Of a stretch of DNA of 60,018 bases, positions 40,253 through 48,104 are shown piece after piece. The position numbers were made by a program, and so were the translations under genes. This stretch comes from CAYUVF01 sp964448045 (lineage in GTDB: Bacteria > Bacteroidota > Rhodothermia > Rhodothermales > Salinibacteraceae), in assembly GCA_964448045.1 (NCBI GenBank), contig CAYUVF010000022.1, positions 1-60,018 of the forward strand. The letters run 5' to 3'. A model generated the notes under the pieces. The model saw nothing but the letters and a program-made list of their open reading frames with translations, had not been told where the DNA came from and searched no databases. Each line of letters begins with the position of its first letter. Position 1 is the stretch's first letter.

Positions 40253-41068
40253 ATGCCCGACGCCTCACCCACGCACACACTTCCGCTCGTCACGGCCGTT
40301 TGCTCGCACCTGCAAACGGACTGCTTCGGCCGCCGGATGCGCGGCTACGAGTCGGTCGATTCAACGAACACGCGCGCCTCTACCTGGGCGGAGGCGGGTG
40401 CACCCGAAGGCAGCATCGTCGTAACCGAGTACCAGACGGCCGGACGCGGCCGCCACGGGCGCACCTGGACCGCCGACACCGGCAAGAACCTGATGTTTTC
40501 TGTCATCCTCCGCCCCCACCTGCCGCCCAACCAGCTGGGACTGATCACGCTCTGCGGCGGCGTCGCCGTGGCGGAGACGATCGAGGGCGTTGCCCCGCTT
40601 CGCGCTACCATCAAGTGGCCAAACGATGTGCTGCTACGCGGCCGCAAATGCTGCGGAATGCTGCTCGAATCGTCATTTTCTGGCGAACGCGAAGGACCGC
40701 CCGAGTTCGTCATTCTGGGAATCGGGCTGAATGTCAATCAGGACGCCTTCCCGTCCGAGATTGCCGACCGTGCCACGTCGCTCCAACAGGCCGCGCATCG
40801 CCCTATCGAGCGGGCGCCCCTCTGCGCCGAGCTGCTTCTCCACCTCGAACGCCGCTACCAGTCCCTATCCGAGGACGACGGCGCCTCCGTCCGGGCCGCC
40901 TACGAAGAGCGCTTGCACGACCGCGGCCAGCGCGTCACGCTCCGCTTTACCGGGCGCGACGAAATGGTCCGCGGCACCATCCGGGGCATCACGCGGGACG
41001 GAGCCCTGCGCCTCGGCACCCCGTCCGGCGTGGAGGTCGTCCGCGCCGGCGAAGTAACTTCCCGCTGA
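40253..41068 (+). CDS. birA: Biotin--[acetyl-CoA-carboxylase] ligase
   Basis: The 271-residue enzyme activates biotin with ATP and attaches it to the carboxylase carrier protein. The signature is TEYQTAGRGRHGRTW, followed by IKWPNDVLLRGRKCCGML and FVILGIGLNVNQ. The C-terminal SH3-like domain (GQRVTLRFTGRDEMVRGTI) is present. There is no N-terminal DNA-binding domain, so it should not act as a repressor. It lies between a lipoprotein gene and coaX, with 16 bases to the latter. Confidence 0.93.
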   Translation: MPDASPTHTLPLVTAVCSHLQTDCFGRRMRGYESVDSTNTRASTWAEAGAPEGSIVVTEYQTAGRGRHGRTWTADTGKNLMFSVILRPHLPPNQLGLITLCGGVAVAETIEGVAPLRATIKWPNDVLLRGRKCCGMLLESSFSGEREGPPEFVILGIGLNVNQDAFPSEIADRATSLQQAAHRPIERAPLCAELLLHLERRYQSLSEDDGASVRAAYEERLHDRGQRVTLRFTGRDEMVRGTIRGITRDGALRLGTPSGVEVVRAGEVTSR

Positions 41069-41084
41069 CTGGCTCCTCACTCCC

Positions 41085-41879
41085 GTGTGGCTCGTACTCG
41101 ACATCGGAAATAGCGCTGCAAAAGGCGGCCTGTTCGACGGCGCCACGCTGACCCGCGTCTTTCACGTGGATCCGGCGGCGCCGGGGTGGCGCGAACCCTC
41201 CTTGGCCAAACAGTGGACCGACCGGCTGGCGGCGGCGCTCGATGGCACGGCACCGGAGCGATGCGGAATTGCCTCCGTCGTCCCTGCTCAAACGCCCCGC
41301 GTACAAGCCGCCCTAAAGCAGTTGACCGGCCAAGCGCCCCTGATCGTCAGCCCGGCGCTTCGGCTTCCTTTTGCGATGGCATACGAAACCCCCGACACCC
41401 TCGGTGCCGACCGGCTGGCGGCCGCGGCGGCCGCGTGGACCCGCTACGGGCAGCCCGCCAATCGCCCCGTGGTGGCGGTCGATGCGGGTACGGCAATCAC
41501 ATATGAGGTCGTGACTCCGCCCGGCACGTACCGCGGCGGTGGAATCGCCCCCGGCCCAGCACTGCTGCGGCGCGCCCTACACACCGGCACGGCTCAACTT
41601 CCCGAGGTGCCGCTTGGCATTCCGGATTCGATCATCGGCCCCTCCACACGTAGCGCTATCCAGTCCGGCATCATGAGCGCCCTGCTCGACAGCGTCAGCG
41701 GCATGATTGCGCGCATCCGCCACAAACTCCCCGCCGATCCTATCGTCGTGGGTACGGGCGGGTGGAGCACGCTCCTCAGCACGCACCTCTCCGCCATCGA
41801 CCACGTGGAGCCGCACCTCGTACTGGACGGCATCCGTCTGCTGATGTCGCTCAATCCGCCCGACAGGACCCCCGCCTGA
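41085..41879 (+). CDS. coaX: Type III pantothenate kinase
   Basis: The 264-residue protein is an acetate-kinase-fold enzyme for the first step of CoA synthesis. Motifs are LVLDIGNSAAKGGLFDG (phosphate loop), ASVVPAQTPRVQ, the catalytic region DTLGADRLAAAAAAW, VAVDAGTAITYEVV and GGGIAPGPALLRRALH. It starts with GTG. Its place next to birA is a common arrangement, sometimes fused, and suggests one transcript for cofactor supply. Confidence 0.93.
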   Translation: MWLVLDIGNSAAKGGLFDGATLTRVFHVDPAAPGWREPSLAKQWTDRLAAALDGTAPERCGIASVVPAQTPRVQAALKQLTGQAPLIVSPALRLPFAMAYETPDTLGADRLAAAAAAWTRYGQPANRPVVAVDAGTAITYEVVTPPGTYRGGGIAPGPALLRRALHTGTAQLPEVPLGIPDSIIGPSTRSAIQSGIMSALLDSVSGMIARIRHKLPADPIVVGTGGWSTLLSTHLSAIDHVEPHLVLDGIRLLMSLNPPDRTPA

Positions 41880-41900
41880 AGACAGCGACATGCCGGACAG

Positions 41901-42530
41901 CTACACCTCGGCCTGCTGGAGCAGCGCATCGATGCGGGCGAGCACCATGTGAATGGCGACCTGGTTGTGCCCGCCGCGCGGAATGATAATATCGGCTTTG
42001 CGCTTCGAGGGCTCGACGAATTCGAGATGCATCGGGCGGACGGTGCGCTCGTATTGCTGCAGCACCGACTCGATGGACCGCCCGCGCTCCTGCAGGTCCC
42101 GCCGGATGCGCCGCATCAGCCGGATATCGTCGGCAGCGTCGACGAAGATTTTGATGTCCATCTGTTCGAGCAGCAGCGGCTCGGCCAGCACGAGGATGCC
42201 CTCAATGATGATGACCGGGCGCGGCTCGACGGTTTCCGTTTCAGCGGCGCGGGTGTGCTCGGTGAAGTTGTAGACCGGCTTCTCGACCGCCTCGTCGCGC
42301 AACAGCTCATCGAGGTGCTTGCGCATCAGCTGCGTTTCGAGCGCATCGGGATGGTCGAAGTTAAACCGAGCGCGCTCCTCGGGGGGCAGATGCGAGAGAT
42401 CGCGGTAGTAGGCGTCGTGGTCGAGCACGGCGATGCGCTCCGATCCGCACACCTGCACGATCTGCTCCAACACGGTAGTCTTGCCCGAGCCCGACCCCCC
42501 TGCGATGCCGATGACGACGGGCGGTTGCAT
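41901..42530 (-). CDS. udk: Uridine kinase
   Basis: The 209-residue protein phosphorylates uridine and cytidine in pyrimidine salvage. It has the P-loop IGIAGGSGSGKTTV, the substrate segment LDHDAYYRDLSHLPPEER, NFDHPDALE and VIIIEGILVLAEPLL. The downstream RRIRRDLQERGRSIESVL lid is typical. The gene converges on coaX and lies 33 bases after yaaA, with which it may be co-transcribed. A CNT nucleoside transporter elsewhere in the window could supply its substrate. Confidence 0.93.
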   Translation of the reverse strand: MQPPVVIGIAGGSGSGKTTVLEQIVQVCGSERIAVLDHDAYYRDLSHLPPEERARFNFDHPDALETQLMRKHLDELLRDEAVEKPVYNFTEHTRAAETETVEPRPVIIIEGILVLAEPLLLEQMDIKIFVDAADDIRLMRRIRRDLQERGRSIESVLQQYERTVRPMHLEFVEPSKRKADIIIPRGGHNQVAIHMVLARIDALLQQAEV

Positions 42531-42563
42531 AGCAGCAGTGGCTTGCGAGATTCGTGGCGCCGA

Positions 42564-43370
42564 TCACGACTTGACCATGACGACCGTCCACGTCTTGGTG
42601 TCGTCATCGAAGGAGGAAGCGTCCTCGTCGAAGGTGTATCCCTGCGGCGCTTCCCACTCGTGCAGCTCTTCGAGATCTTCGGCGGTTTCGCGGACGACGA
42701 AGTTTACCAGCTTGCCGCAGAGCACATCGTAGCGGTCGGGTTCGGGCGGCTCGCCATCGTCCAAAAACTTGACCTGCACGCGGGCTTCGTAGGTGCGCTC
42801 ATCGTCCCAGGCGCTGCGGTGCACATCGGGCAACAAATCCCACACAAAGCGCCCCTCCAACACCGTATTGAGCACCGGGCTGATGTGCGGGCGCCAGTAA
42901 TCGGCCATCGGCCCGATTTCGGGGAGCTCGGCGTCCATACCGAGCTTATAGTTGGGGATCAGATCGTCGGGGCGGAGCAGCCCGAACAGCCCGGATAGGA
43001 TAATGCCATTCTCCAGCAGGCGGCGCTGGGCGCCGGTGGGCAGGTTGGCAAAATCCATCGATGCATACATCACCCCCGGGCTGAAGCGGTCCAGCGCCGA
43101 CATAAGCGGGGCGTCGTAAATCTCGCCGTCCACGCGCAGGGCTTCCTGCAGCTCCGGTCCCTCCAGCCCGAAAAGATCACCGAGGCGCTCCTCGTCCGTA
43201 CGTTCGATCATGTCGTGCAGCGTGTCAATGAGCTTTCGCCGCTGCGGGTTCAGATCCTCGAAGAAGTTGAACGTGCCGGAGGTGCGATAATCAAACATAT
43301 CTGGCGCGAAGGGATTACCGCCAGGTTGCTTCCTCTCAGCAGGAGCAAGGAGAATGGCAAGATTGGGCAT
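42564..43370 (-). CDS. yaaA: YaaA-family peroxide-stress protein (DUF328)
   Basis: The 268-residue protein carries YaaA marks: LAILLAPAERKQPGG, YDAPLMSALDRFSPGVMYAS, the strong block IILSGLFGLLRPDDLIPNYK and LVNFVVRETAEDLEEL. E. coli YaaA lowers free iron and DNA damage under peroxide stress. Length is normal. It lies just upstream of udk on the same strand. Confidence 0.85.
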   Translation of the reverse strand: MPNLAILLAPAERKQPGGNPFAPDMFDYRTSGTFNFFEDLNPQRRKLIDTLHDMIERTDEERLGDLFGLEGPELQEALRVDGEIYDAPLMSALDRFSPGVMYASMDFANLPTGAQRRLLENGIILSGLFGLLRPDDLIPNYKLGMDAELPEIGPMADYWRPHISPVLNTVLEGRFVWDLLPDVHRSAWDDERTYEARVQVKFLDDGEPPEPDRYDVLCGKLVNFVVRETAEDLEELHEWEAPQGYTFDEDASSFDDDTKTWTVVMVKS

Positions 43371-43466
43371 GTAACGTATGTTCAGTTAGACAGAGAGAAT
43401 GGAGCTGCGGATTGAGCGGACCGCAGGGCCCCTCAGAGCGGGGCCGTGCGCCTCCCGGGGCGCAGC

Positions 43467-43530
43467 AGGCACAGCCACCTCAGGCACAGCTACCTATGGG
43501 GACGGCTCTTCCTATGGAGACGGCTCTTCG
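43467..43530. repeat. Two adjoining tandem duplications at the YtxH gene end
   Basis: AGGCACAGCCACCTC and AGGCACAGCTACCTA (43467-43496) are near-identical 15-base units. TATGGGGACGGCTCTTCC (43495-43512) and TATGGAGACGGCTCTTCG (43513-43530) are near-identical 18-base units. The second pair duplicates the last codons and stop of the YtxH gene. Confidence 0.8.
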
Positions 43531-43835
43531 TGCTTCCGCAGCTCTTTCAGGAGCGCTTCGATATCGCTGCGGATGTGCTCAGCCTGTTCCTCGGCGTCGG
43601 CGACGAGGGCGTTGCCGGTGCGGCGGGCCTCACTCTCGACACGCGAGTTGAGCAGCCGCTGCATCCACAGCACCACCCGATCGGCCGTGTGCTCCAACTG
43701 ATACGCCATGCGCCGGCGCGCTTTTTGACCTTTTTCGGGCGCTACTAAAATCCCCAGCAGGAACCCGGCTGCGCCGCCTGCCAAGGCACTCCAGAGGCCA
43801 ACCCGCGTGCTCCGATTCCGCGACATATCTTTCAT
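43512..43835 (-). CDS. YtxH-domain protein
   Basis: The 107-residue protein has one N-terminal membrane segment with the YtxH pattern GLWSALAGGAAGFLLGILVAP followed by EKGQKARRRMAYQLE and a charged coiled coil to the end. Such proteins are small membrane-anchored stress proteins of unclear role. An ATG at 43826 could also start it. Its last codons and stop (EEPSP) are part of an 18-base tandem repeat. Confidence 0.75.
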   Translation of the reverse strand: MKDMSRNRSTRVGLWSALAGGAAGFLLGILVAPEKGQKARRRMAYQLEHTADRVVLWMQRLLNSRVESEARRTGNALVADAEEQAEHIRSDIEALLKELRKHEEPSP

Positions 43836-44247
43836 GGACTGGTGGACGAACAACAAATTTTGCTGCGAGCGTAAATGGTACCAAATCGGTTTCCAGCAGT
43901 TTCGCACCACGCAGTGCGGATGCCGGTATTAGCACGCGCTTCGTGGACAGCCGGTGAACGTGCAAGATGCGCGCCGTATTCGCTGCACCTCGGCCCAATC
44001 AAATGGGCCTTTGAATGTTACCTACTTCGTATGTTTCTTGCAAGGGCTCCGGTTGGCGAGCGCTCGACCGGCCGGCGTGCCGCTGCACCACCCGAAATTC
44101 TTGCGTCCTCCGCACGCGCTGCTCGCCCCGCGTGGATCAACCTTCCGGAGCCTACCGTTGTGTGGAGAACTGCGACGGTGCGGACTGGGCCGGCTCGTCA
44201 CGGCCCCAGCCCGAGTCCACCCCGATATTTACCGACGATCAGCATCT
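43836..44247. other. 412-base divergent spacer without a recognised gene
   Basis: The spacer separates the divergent YtxH and alpha/beta hydrolase genes. It contains an AT-rich patch, TTTGAATGTTACCTACTTCG then TATGTTTC (about 44009-44036), which could be a promoter for the hydrolase, with a long leader of about 210 bases. An open frame from 43954 runs into the hydrolase, but its translation lacks family resemblance before the ATG at 44248. No stable hairpin stood out. Confidence 0.4.
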
Positions 44248-45051
44248 ATGCACGAAACCATCTATCCCGTTCACGAGGTTGAGGGGGTGCGTTACATCGA
44301 TGAAGGCCCCTCCGATGCCACCCCTCCCATCCTCTTGCTCCACGGCATGCTGGGCGACCTCAGCAACTGGACGGACAGCGTGAAAGCGCTGGCTGATCGC
44401 GGCTACCGCGTGCTGGTGCCTGTACTCCCCGTGTACGACCTCCCGATCCCCGAGTCGAACATCCCCGGCCTTACCGATTACGTGCGCTCTTTCGTGGAGT
44501 CGATCGGTGTCGACTCGGTGGTGCTCGTGGGCAACTCGCTGGGCGGCCACATCGCACTGATTTACGCGCTGCGCTACTCCGACCAGGTTCCCGCGATGGT
44601 CCTCTCCGGCGCCTCCGGCATTTACGAGATGCCAATGGGATCGGGCACGATGCGCCGCCAGGACCGCGAGTTCATCCGTGAGCGGACCGAGCTTACCTTC
44701 TACGATCCTGTCCACGCCACCGATGAGCTCGTCGATGAGATGCTGGAGATCGTAAACGACCGCCCGCGTGCCGTCCGCCTGATCAAGATGGCCCGCTCGG
44801 CCGAAGAAGAAACCGTCACCGGTCAGCTCTCGAAGCTGGACGTGCCAACGCTGCTCGTCTGGGGCCAGAACGATGTCATCACCCCGCCCGACGTGGGCGA
44901 GGAATTCCGCGATCGCCTCGCCGATGCCGAACTCCACTTCATCGACCGCTGCGGCCACGCCCCGATGATTGAGCACCCCGACCAGTTTAACGAAATCATG
45001 CTCAAGTTCCTCGAACAGCGCCTCGGCGTACCCGAACTGGCCTCGTCTTGA
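44248..45051 (+). CDS. Alpha/beta-fold hydrolase
   Basis: The 267-residue protein has the oxyanion motif ILLLHGMLGDLSNW, the nucleophile elbow VLVGNSLGGHIAL (Ser about residue 93), the Asp in LVWGQNDVITPPD and the His in IDRCGHAPMIEHPDQF. It is a cytoplasmic esterase-like enzyme of the common MhpC/BioH type, and the substrate is unknown. The ATG at 44248 starts directly before the first strand. A 7-bp hairpin (TGTACAG/CTGTACA at 45060-45078) follows the stop. Confidence 0.87.
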   Translation: MHETIYPVHEVEGVRYIDEGPSDATPPILLLHGMLGDLSNWTDSVKALADRGYRVLVPVLPVYDLPIPESNIPGLTDYVRSFVESIGVDSVVLVGNSLGGHIALIYALRYSDQVPAMVLSGASGIYEMPMGSGTMRRQDREFIRERTELTFYDPVHATDELVDEMLEIVNDRPRAVRLIKMARSAEEETVTGQLSKLDVPTLLVWGQNDVITPPDVGEEFRDRLADAELHFIDRCGHAPMIEHPDQFNEIMLKFLEQRLGVPELASS

Positions 45052-45059
45052 AACGCTAC

Positions 45060-45310
45060 TGTACAGGCCCCCTGTACAATGGGCCACACACGGCTGTCCG
45101 ATGTAGCGCACATGCCCCGCCGGACAGTTCGCCCTACGCTTTCCTGCCTGCCGATCAACCAGCCTGGCATACCGGTTGCCCCAGCAACAAGGCGACAACC
45201 TGAGCTCGCCTCCTTTGCTGAGGTTGTCCGGTGCATCCCATAACCAATGGGAGCTCTCGTCAAACCAGGCAGGCATGAACTGGGTGAACATGCCTGCCTG
45301 GTTTTTATAT
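45060..45310 (+). ncRNA. Candidate structured non-coding RNA or structured 3-prime region
   Basis: Between the hydrolase and ssb, the plus strand can form successive helices: TGTACAG/CTGTACA (45060-45066/45072-45078); CTGTCCG/CGGACAG (45094-45100/45121-45127) with inner ATGT/ACAT; ACCGG/CCGGT (45171/45228) enclosing GTTGC/GCAAC and GACAACCT/AGGTTGTC (45194-45201/45221-45228). It ends in a strong terminator at 45262. It does not match tmRNA, SRP RNA or RNase P features that I can recognise. A 54-codon open frame from 45079 exists but looks fortuitous. Confidence 0.4.
45262..45310 (+). terminator. Strong intrinsic terminator
   Basis: AAACCAGGCAGGCATG (45262-45277) pairs perfectly over 16 bp with 45289-45304 around an 11-base loop, followed by TTTTTATATTT. 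It ends the hydrolase transcript or the candidate RNA. Confidence 0.9.
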
Positions 45311-45329
45311 TTATCCCCCTGACGCACCC

Positions 45330-45358
45330 TTGTCAGGTTGCTTACGTACCTTATGTAC
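45330..45358 (+). promoter_or_regulatory. Candidate ssb promoter overlapping a GTAC-N5-GTAC dyad
   Basis: TTGTCA (45330-45335) and TATGTA (45352-45357) are 16 bases apart. The dyad GTAC-CTTAT-GTAC (45346-45358) overlaps the -10 element. The dyad matches the one at 14683-14695 at 11 of 13 positions. About 190 bases of leader precede ssb. Confidence 0.45.
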
Positions 45359-45551
45359 CGGTCACGTTATGTTGCCCGCATAAGTGTGTCTATACAGCCC
45401 CGACGCGTCGGAGGCCTGCTGACCGGGTCGTCATCCGGCGCCCGTTACGGCGCACCTATAAACGCATTCTTCTTGCGCTTAGGGACATCAGTCCGACCCA
45501 ATTTCATCCCCAACTACGCACCACCAACATTCATCCATTAGGAGGCACGCT

Positions 45552-46055
45552 ATGGCCCGAGGAGTCAACAAAGTCATTCTCATCGGCAATCTTGGACAGG
45601 ACCCGGAGCTGCGCTATACTGGTAGCGGCACGGCCGTCTGCAACATGCGGCTCGCCACGAACGAGTCGTATACCGACCGCGATGGCAATCAGGTCGACCG
45701 CACGGAGTGGCACAACGTTGTCACATGGGCGCGGCTCGCAGAAATTTGCAACGAGTACCTGCAGAAAGGCTCACAGGTCTACTTCGAAGGCTCGCTCCAA
45801 ACCCGCTCGTGGGAAGACCGCGACGGCAACACGCGGTACACGACCGAGGTAAAAGCTCGCGAGATGATGTTTCTCGACGGCAACCGAGACAGCGCTCCCG
45901 GTGGCGACGGCGGCTTCGACCAGTCCCGCCCCGATCACTTCGACCAGCGCCAGCAACAAGGTGGAGGGCCGGCACAACAGCAGCGCGCTCCGCAGCAGTC
46001 GCAAGATACGCAAGATGAAGAAACCTTCGAACCGGACGACGAACTTCCCTTCTAA
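45552..46055 (+). CDS. ssb: Single-stranded DNA-binding protein
   Basis: The 167-residue protein has an OB fold (VNKVILIGNLGQDPELRYTG, TEWHNVVTWARLAEICNEYL, GSQVYFEGSLQTRSWEDRDG), a Gly/Gln-rich linker and the conserved acidic tip DDELPF that recruits replication and repair proteins. The ATG has a strong Shine-Dalgarno (AGGAGG) eight bases upstream, among the best in the window. It is monocistronic, bounded by a candidate promoter and a terminator. Confidence 0.96.
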   Translation: MARGVNKVILIGNLGQDPELRYTGSGTAVCNMRLATNESYTDRDGNQVDRTEWHNVVTWARLAEICNEYLQKGSQVYFEGSLQTRSWEDRDGNTRYTTEVKAREMMFLDGNRDSAPGGDGGFDQSRPDHFDQRQQQGGGPAQQQRAPQQSQDTQDEETFEPDDELPF

Positions 46056-46125
46056 ACGACCCATCTCTTCTCTCGATGGATCAGCGCGGCTCTCAGAGTA
46101 GGTGCAGCGCAAATCAGCACGAACC

Positions 46126-46166
46126 AAAGGCGTCCTTTTCTGCGGAAAGGGGCGCCTTTTGTTTTA
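46126..46166 (+). terminator. Intrinsic terminator after ssb
   Basis: AAAGGCG and CCTTT pair with AAAGG and CGCCTTT across a small internal mismatch (46126-46159), followed by TTGTTTT. Confidence 0.85.
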
Positions 46167-46311
46167 CCGTCCTGTTATAAAAGGAGCCTGCATGCCGTCC
46201 TGCGCCAATTAACCGATCATTAACGTCAACGACACGTACTTTTTCCTATCCAATTCATACGTTAGACATCTACGGGCTTCCTGATTCGCGCACGCTCAAC
46301 CCACCACACCT

Positions 46312-47856
46312 ATGAGTTTAGCTTCCGACGTTTCCGATAGCTCCAGCCTCACGGTTGACTTCTCTACGTTTCGGAACGCCTTCCGCAAGAAGGTCCACCA
46401 GGTCTTCAACATACGGGGCGATATCGACGAGATCAGCCTGGAACGCGGGCTCCCCCCGTTTGCGCTGCGCGAAATCCAATCGCAGTCGCCTCTCTCCGTC
46501 TTTATCCCCGAAGAGTACGGCGGACGCGGTGGCCATCCCAAGGAATGCCAATCGATTTTGGCCACGGCGTCGTACGAATCGCTCGCCCTCTCGCTGATGA
46601 TCGGGATCAACGGGGCGCTGTTCCTGCAGCCGCTGACCAAGTACGGCAACGAATCCGTCAAGCGCTCCATCTTCGAGCGGTTCATCGAAGAGAAACACAT
46701 GGGCGGGCTGATGATCACCGAGCCCGACTACGGCACCGACGCCTTGCACATGCAGACGGCGTACACCGAGCAGGATGACGGAAGCTATCACATCGAAGGC
46801 CTCAAGCACTGGGCCGGGCTCACCGGCTGGGCTGATTTCTGGCTCGTGACTGCCCGCCGCCAGAACGCCTCCGGCCAGTTGAGTCGCGACCTCGACTTCT
46901 TTATCGCCGACATGAACCAGCCCGGCCAGGAAATCGAAGTCGAGGAATTCTACGAAAACCTGGGGCTGTACATGATCCCCTATGGCCGCAACCGGATCGA
47001 CATCACCGTGCCGCCCGAGCAGCGCCTTCGACCCGAGAGCACCGGCATCAAGATGATGCTGGATACGCTCCATCGCAGCCGGATTGAGTTTCCCGGCATG
47101 GGCATGGGCTTCCTCCAGCGGATGCTCGACGAAGCCCTCGACCACTGCCGCGAGCGGTTCGTGGGCGGCAAGAGCTTGATGGAGTACGACCAGGTGAAGA
47201 AGCGCATCGCCCGCATGCAGGCGTGGTACACGGCCTGCTCGGCCATGTGCACCTTCGCCAGCGAAAAGGCCACGCTGGATAACAACCTCGCCTCGTGCAC
47301 CATCGAGGCCAACTCCGTCAAATCGGTCGTGACGGATCTGATGCAAGACTCGGCGCAGTCGCTCCTGCAGCTGACCGGCGCCAAGGGCTACCGGCTCGAT
47401 CACATCGCCGGCCGCTCGGTCGTCGACAGCCGGCCCTTCCAAATCTTCGAGGGCTCCAACGATGTGCTCTATCAGCAGATCTCCGAGTCCGTCCTCAAAA
47501 GGATGCGCCGCTTCAAGGAGAATAACCTGTATCGCTACCTGAAAGACTACGAGCTCACCGAGCGCGCTGCGGACTACTTCAAGGATACGCTCAACTTCAA
47601 GGTCGACCTCGACATGCCCCAGCGCAAGCTCGTGGAGATGGGCCGGATGATCGGCCGCATCGTATCGATGGAGATGACCATCGAGATGGGCGACCGGGGC
47701 TTCCGTAGCGATCTCGTCTCCAACTGCCTGAATGTCTTTCGGCAGGACGTGGAATCCATCCTGAGCCGCTACAAAGACAACAAGCTTGCCTCCATCATCG
47801 AGGATTACGTGGACGGCAGCTCGTGGCTCAACTTCGTGCACACCGAAAGCGCCTGA
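46312..47856 (+). CDS. Acyl-CoA dehydrogenase family protein
   Basis: The 514-residue flavoprotein has the ACAD three-domain order: an N-terminal helical part, the beta domain with MGGLMITEPDYGTDALHMQT and KHWAGLTGWADFWLV, and the C-terminal helical domain with RSRIEFPGMGMGFLQRMLDE and DSRPFQIFEGSNDVLYQQIS. The last motif holds the region of the catalytic Glu. It is longer than short-chain forms by about 100 C-terminal residues (YRYLKDYELTERAADYF onward), so it may act on unusual acyl groups. It is monocistronic, with a terminator downstream. Confidence 0.85.
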   Translation: MSLASDVSDSSSLTVDFSTFRNAFRKKVHQVFNIRGDIDEISLERGLPPFALREIQSQSPLSVFIPEEYGGRGGHPKECQSILATASYESLALSLMIGINGALFLQPLTKYGNESVKRSIFERFIEEKHMGGLMITEPDYGTDALHMQTAYTEQDDGSYHIEGLKHWAGLTGWADFWLVTARRQNASGQLSRDLDFFIADMNQPGQEIEVEEFYENLGLYMIPYGRNRIDITVPPEQRLRPESTGIKMMLDTLHRSRIEFPGMGMGFLQRMLDEALDHCRERFVGGKSLMEYDQVKKRIARMQAWYTACSAMCTFASEKATLDNNLASCTIEANSVKSVVTDLMQDSAQSLLQLTGAKGYRLDHIAGRSVVDSRPFQIFEGSNDVLYQQISESVLKRMRRFKENNLYRYLKDYELTERAADYFKDTLNFKVDLDMPQRKLVEMGRMIGRIVSMEMTIEMGDRGFRSDLVSNCLNVFRQDVESILSRYKDNKLASIIEDYVDGSSWLNFVHTESA

Positions 47857-47889
47857 TGCGCCCCGCTCGCATCGCTCACCCTCGCACCC

Positions 47890-47925
47890 GGCCGGTGTCT
47901 CCCCCCCGAGGCACCGGCCTTTTCT
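47890..47925 (+). terminator. Intrinsic terminator after the acyl-CoA dehydrogenase
   Basis: GGCCGGTG (47890-47897) pairs with CACCGGCC (47912-47919), followed by TTTTC. The loop is C-rich. Confidence 0.85.
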
Positions 47926-48104
47926 ATGGATACCGCCGATGGGCGGGATTGCGATAACGCATATCACCTCTTATCTTCGATGTTGGCTTTTTGCCATCCG
48001 TGCCTCGCGCTCCCTGCGGGACGCCGCGTCCCGAACCTACTTGATCGTTCCGGGGCCCTTCGTTTGCATCCCACCTTGCTTCCTCACGAATCACGACGAA
48101 CCTC

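Noticed and set aside
45079..45243. 54-codon frame in the spacer before ssb (MGHTRLSDVAHMPRR onward)
   Set aside because: Composition is not protein-like, it overlaps several predicted RNA helices, and no ribosome site or homologue is apparent.
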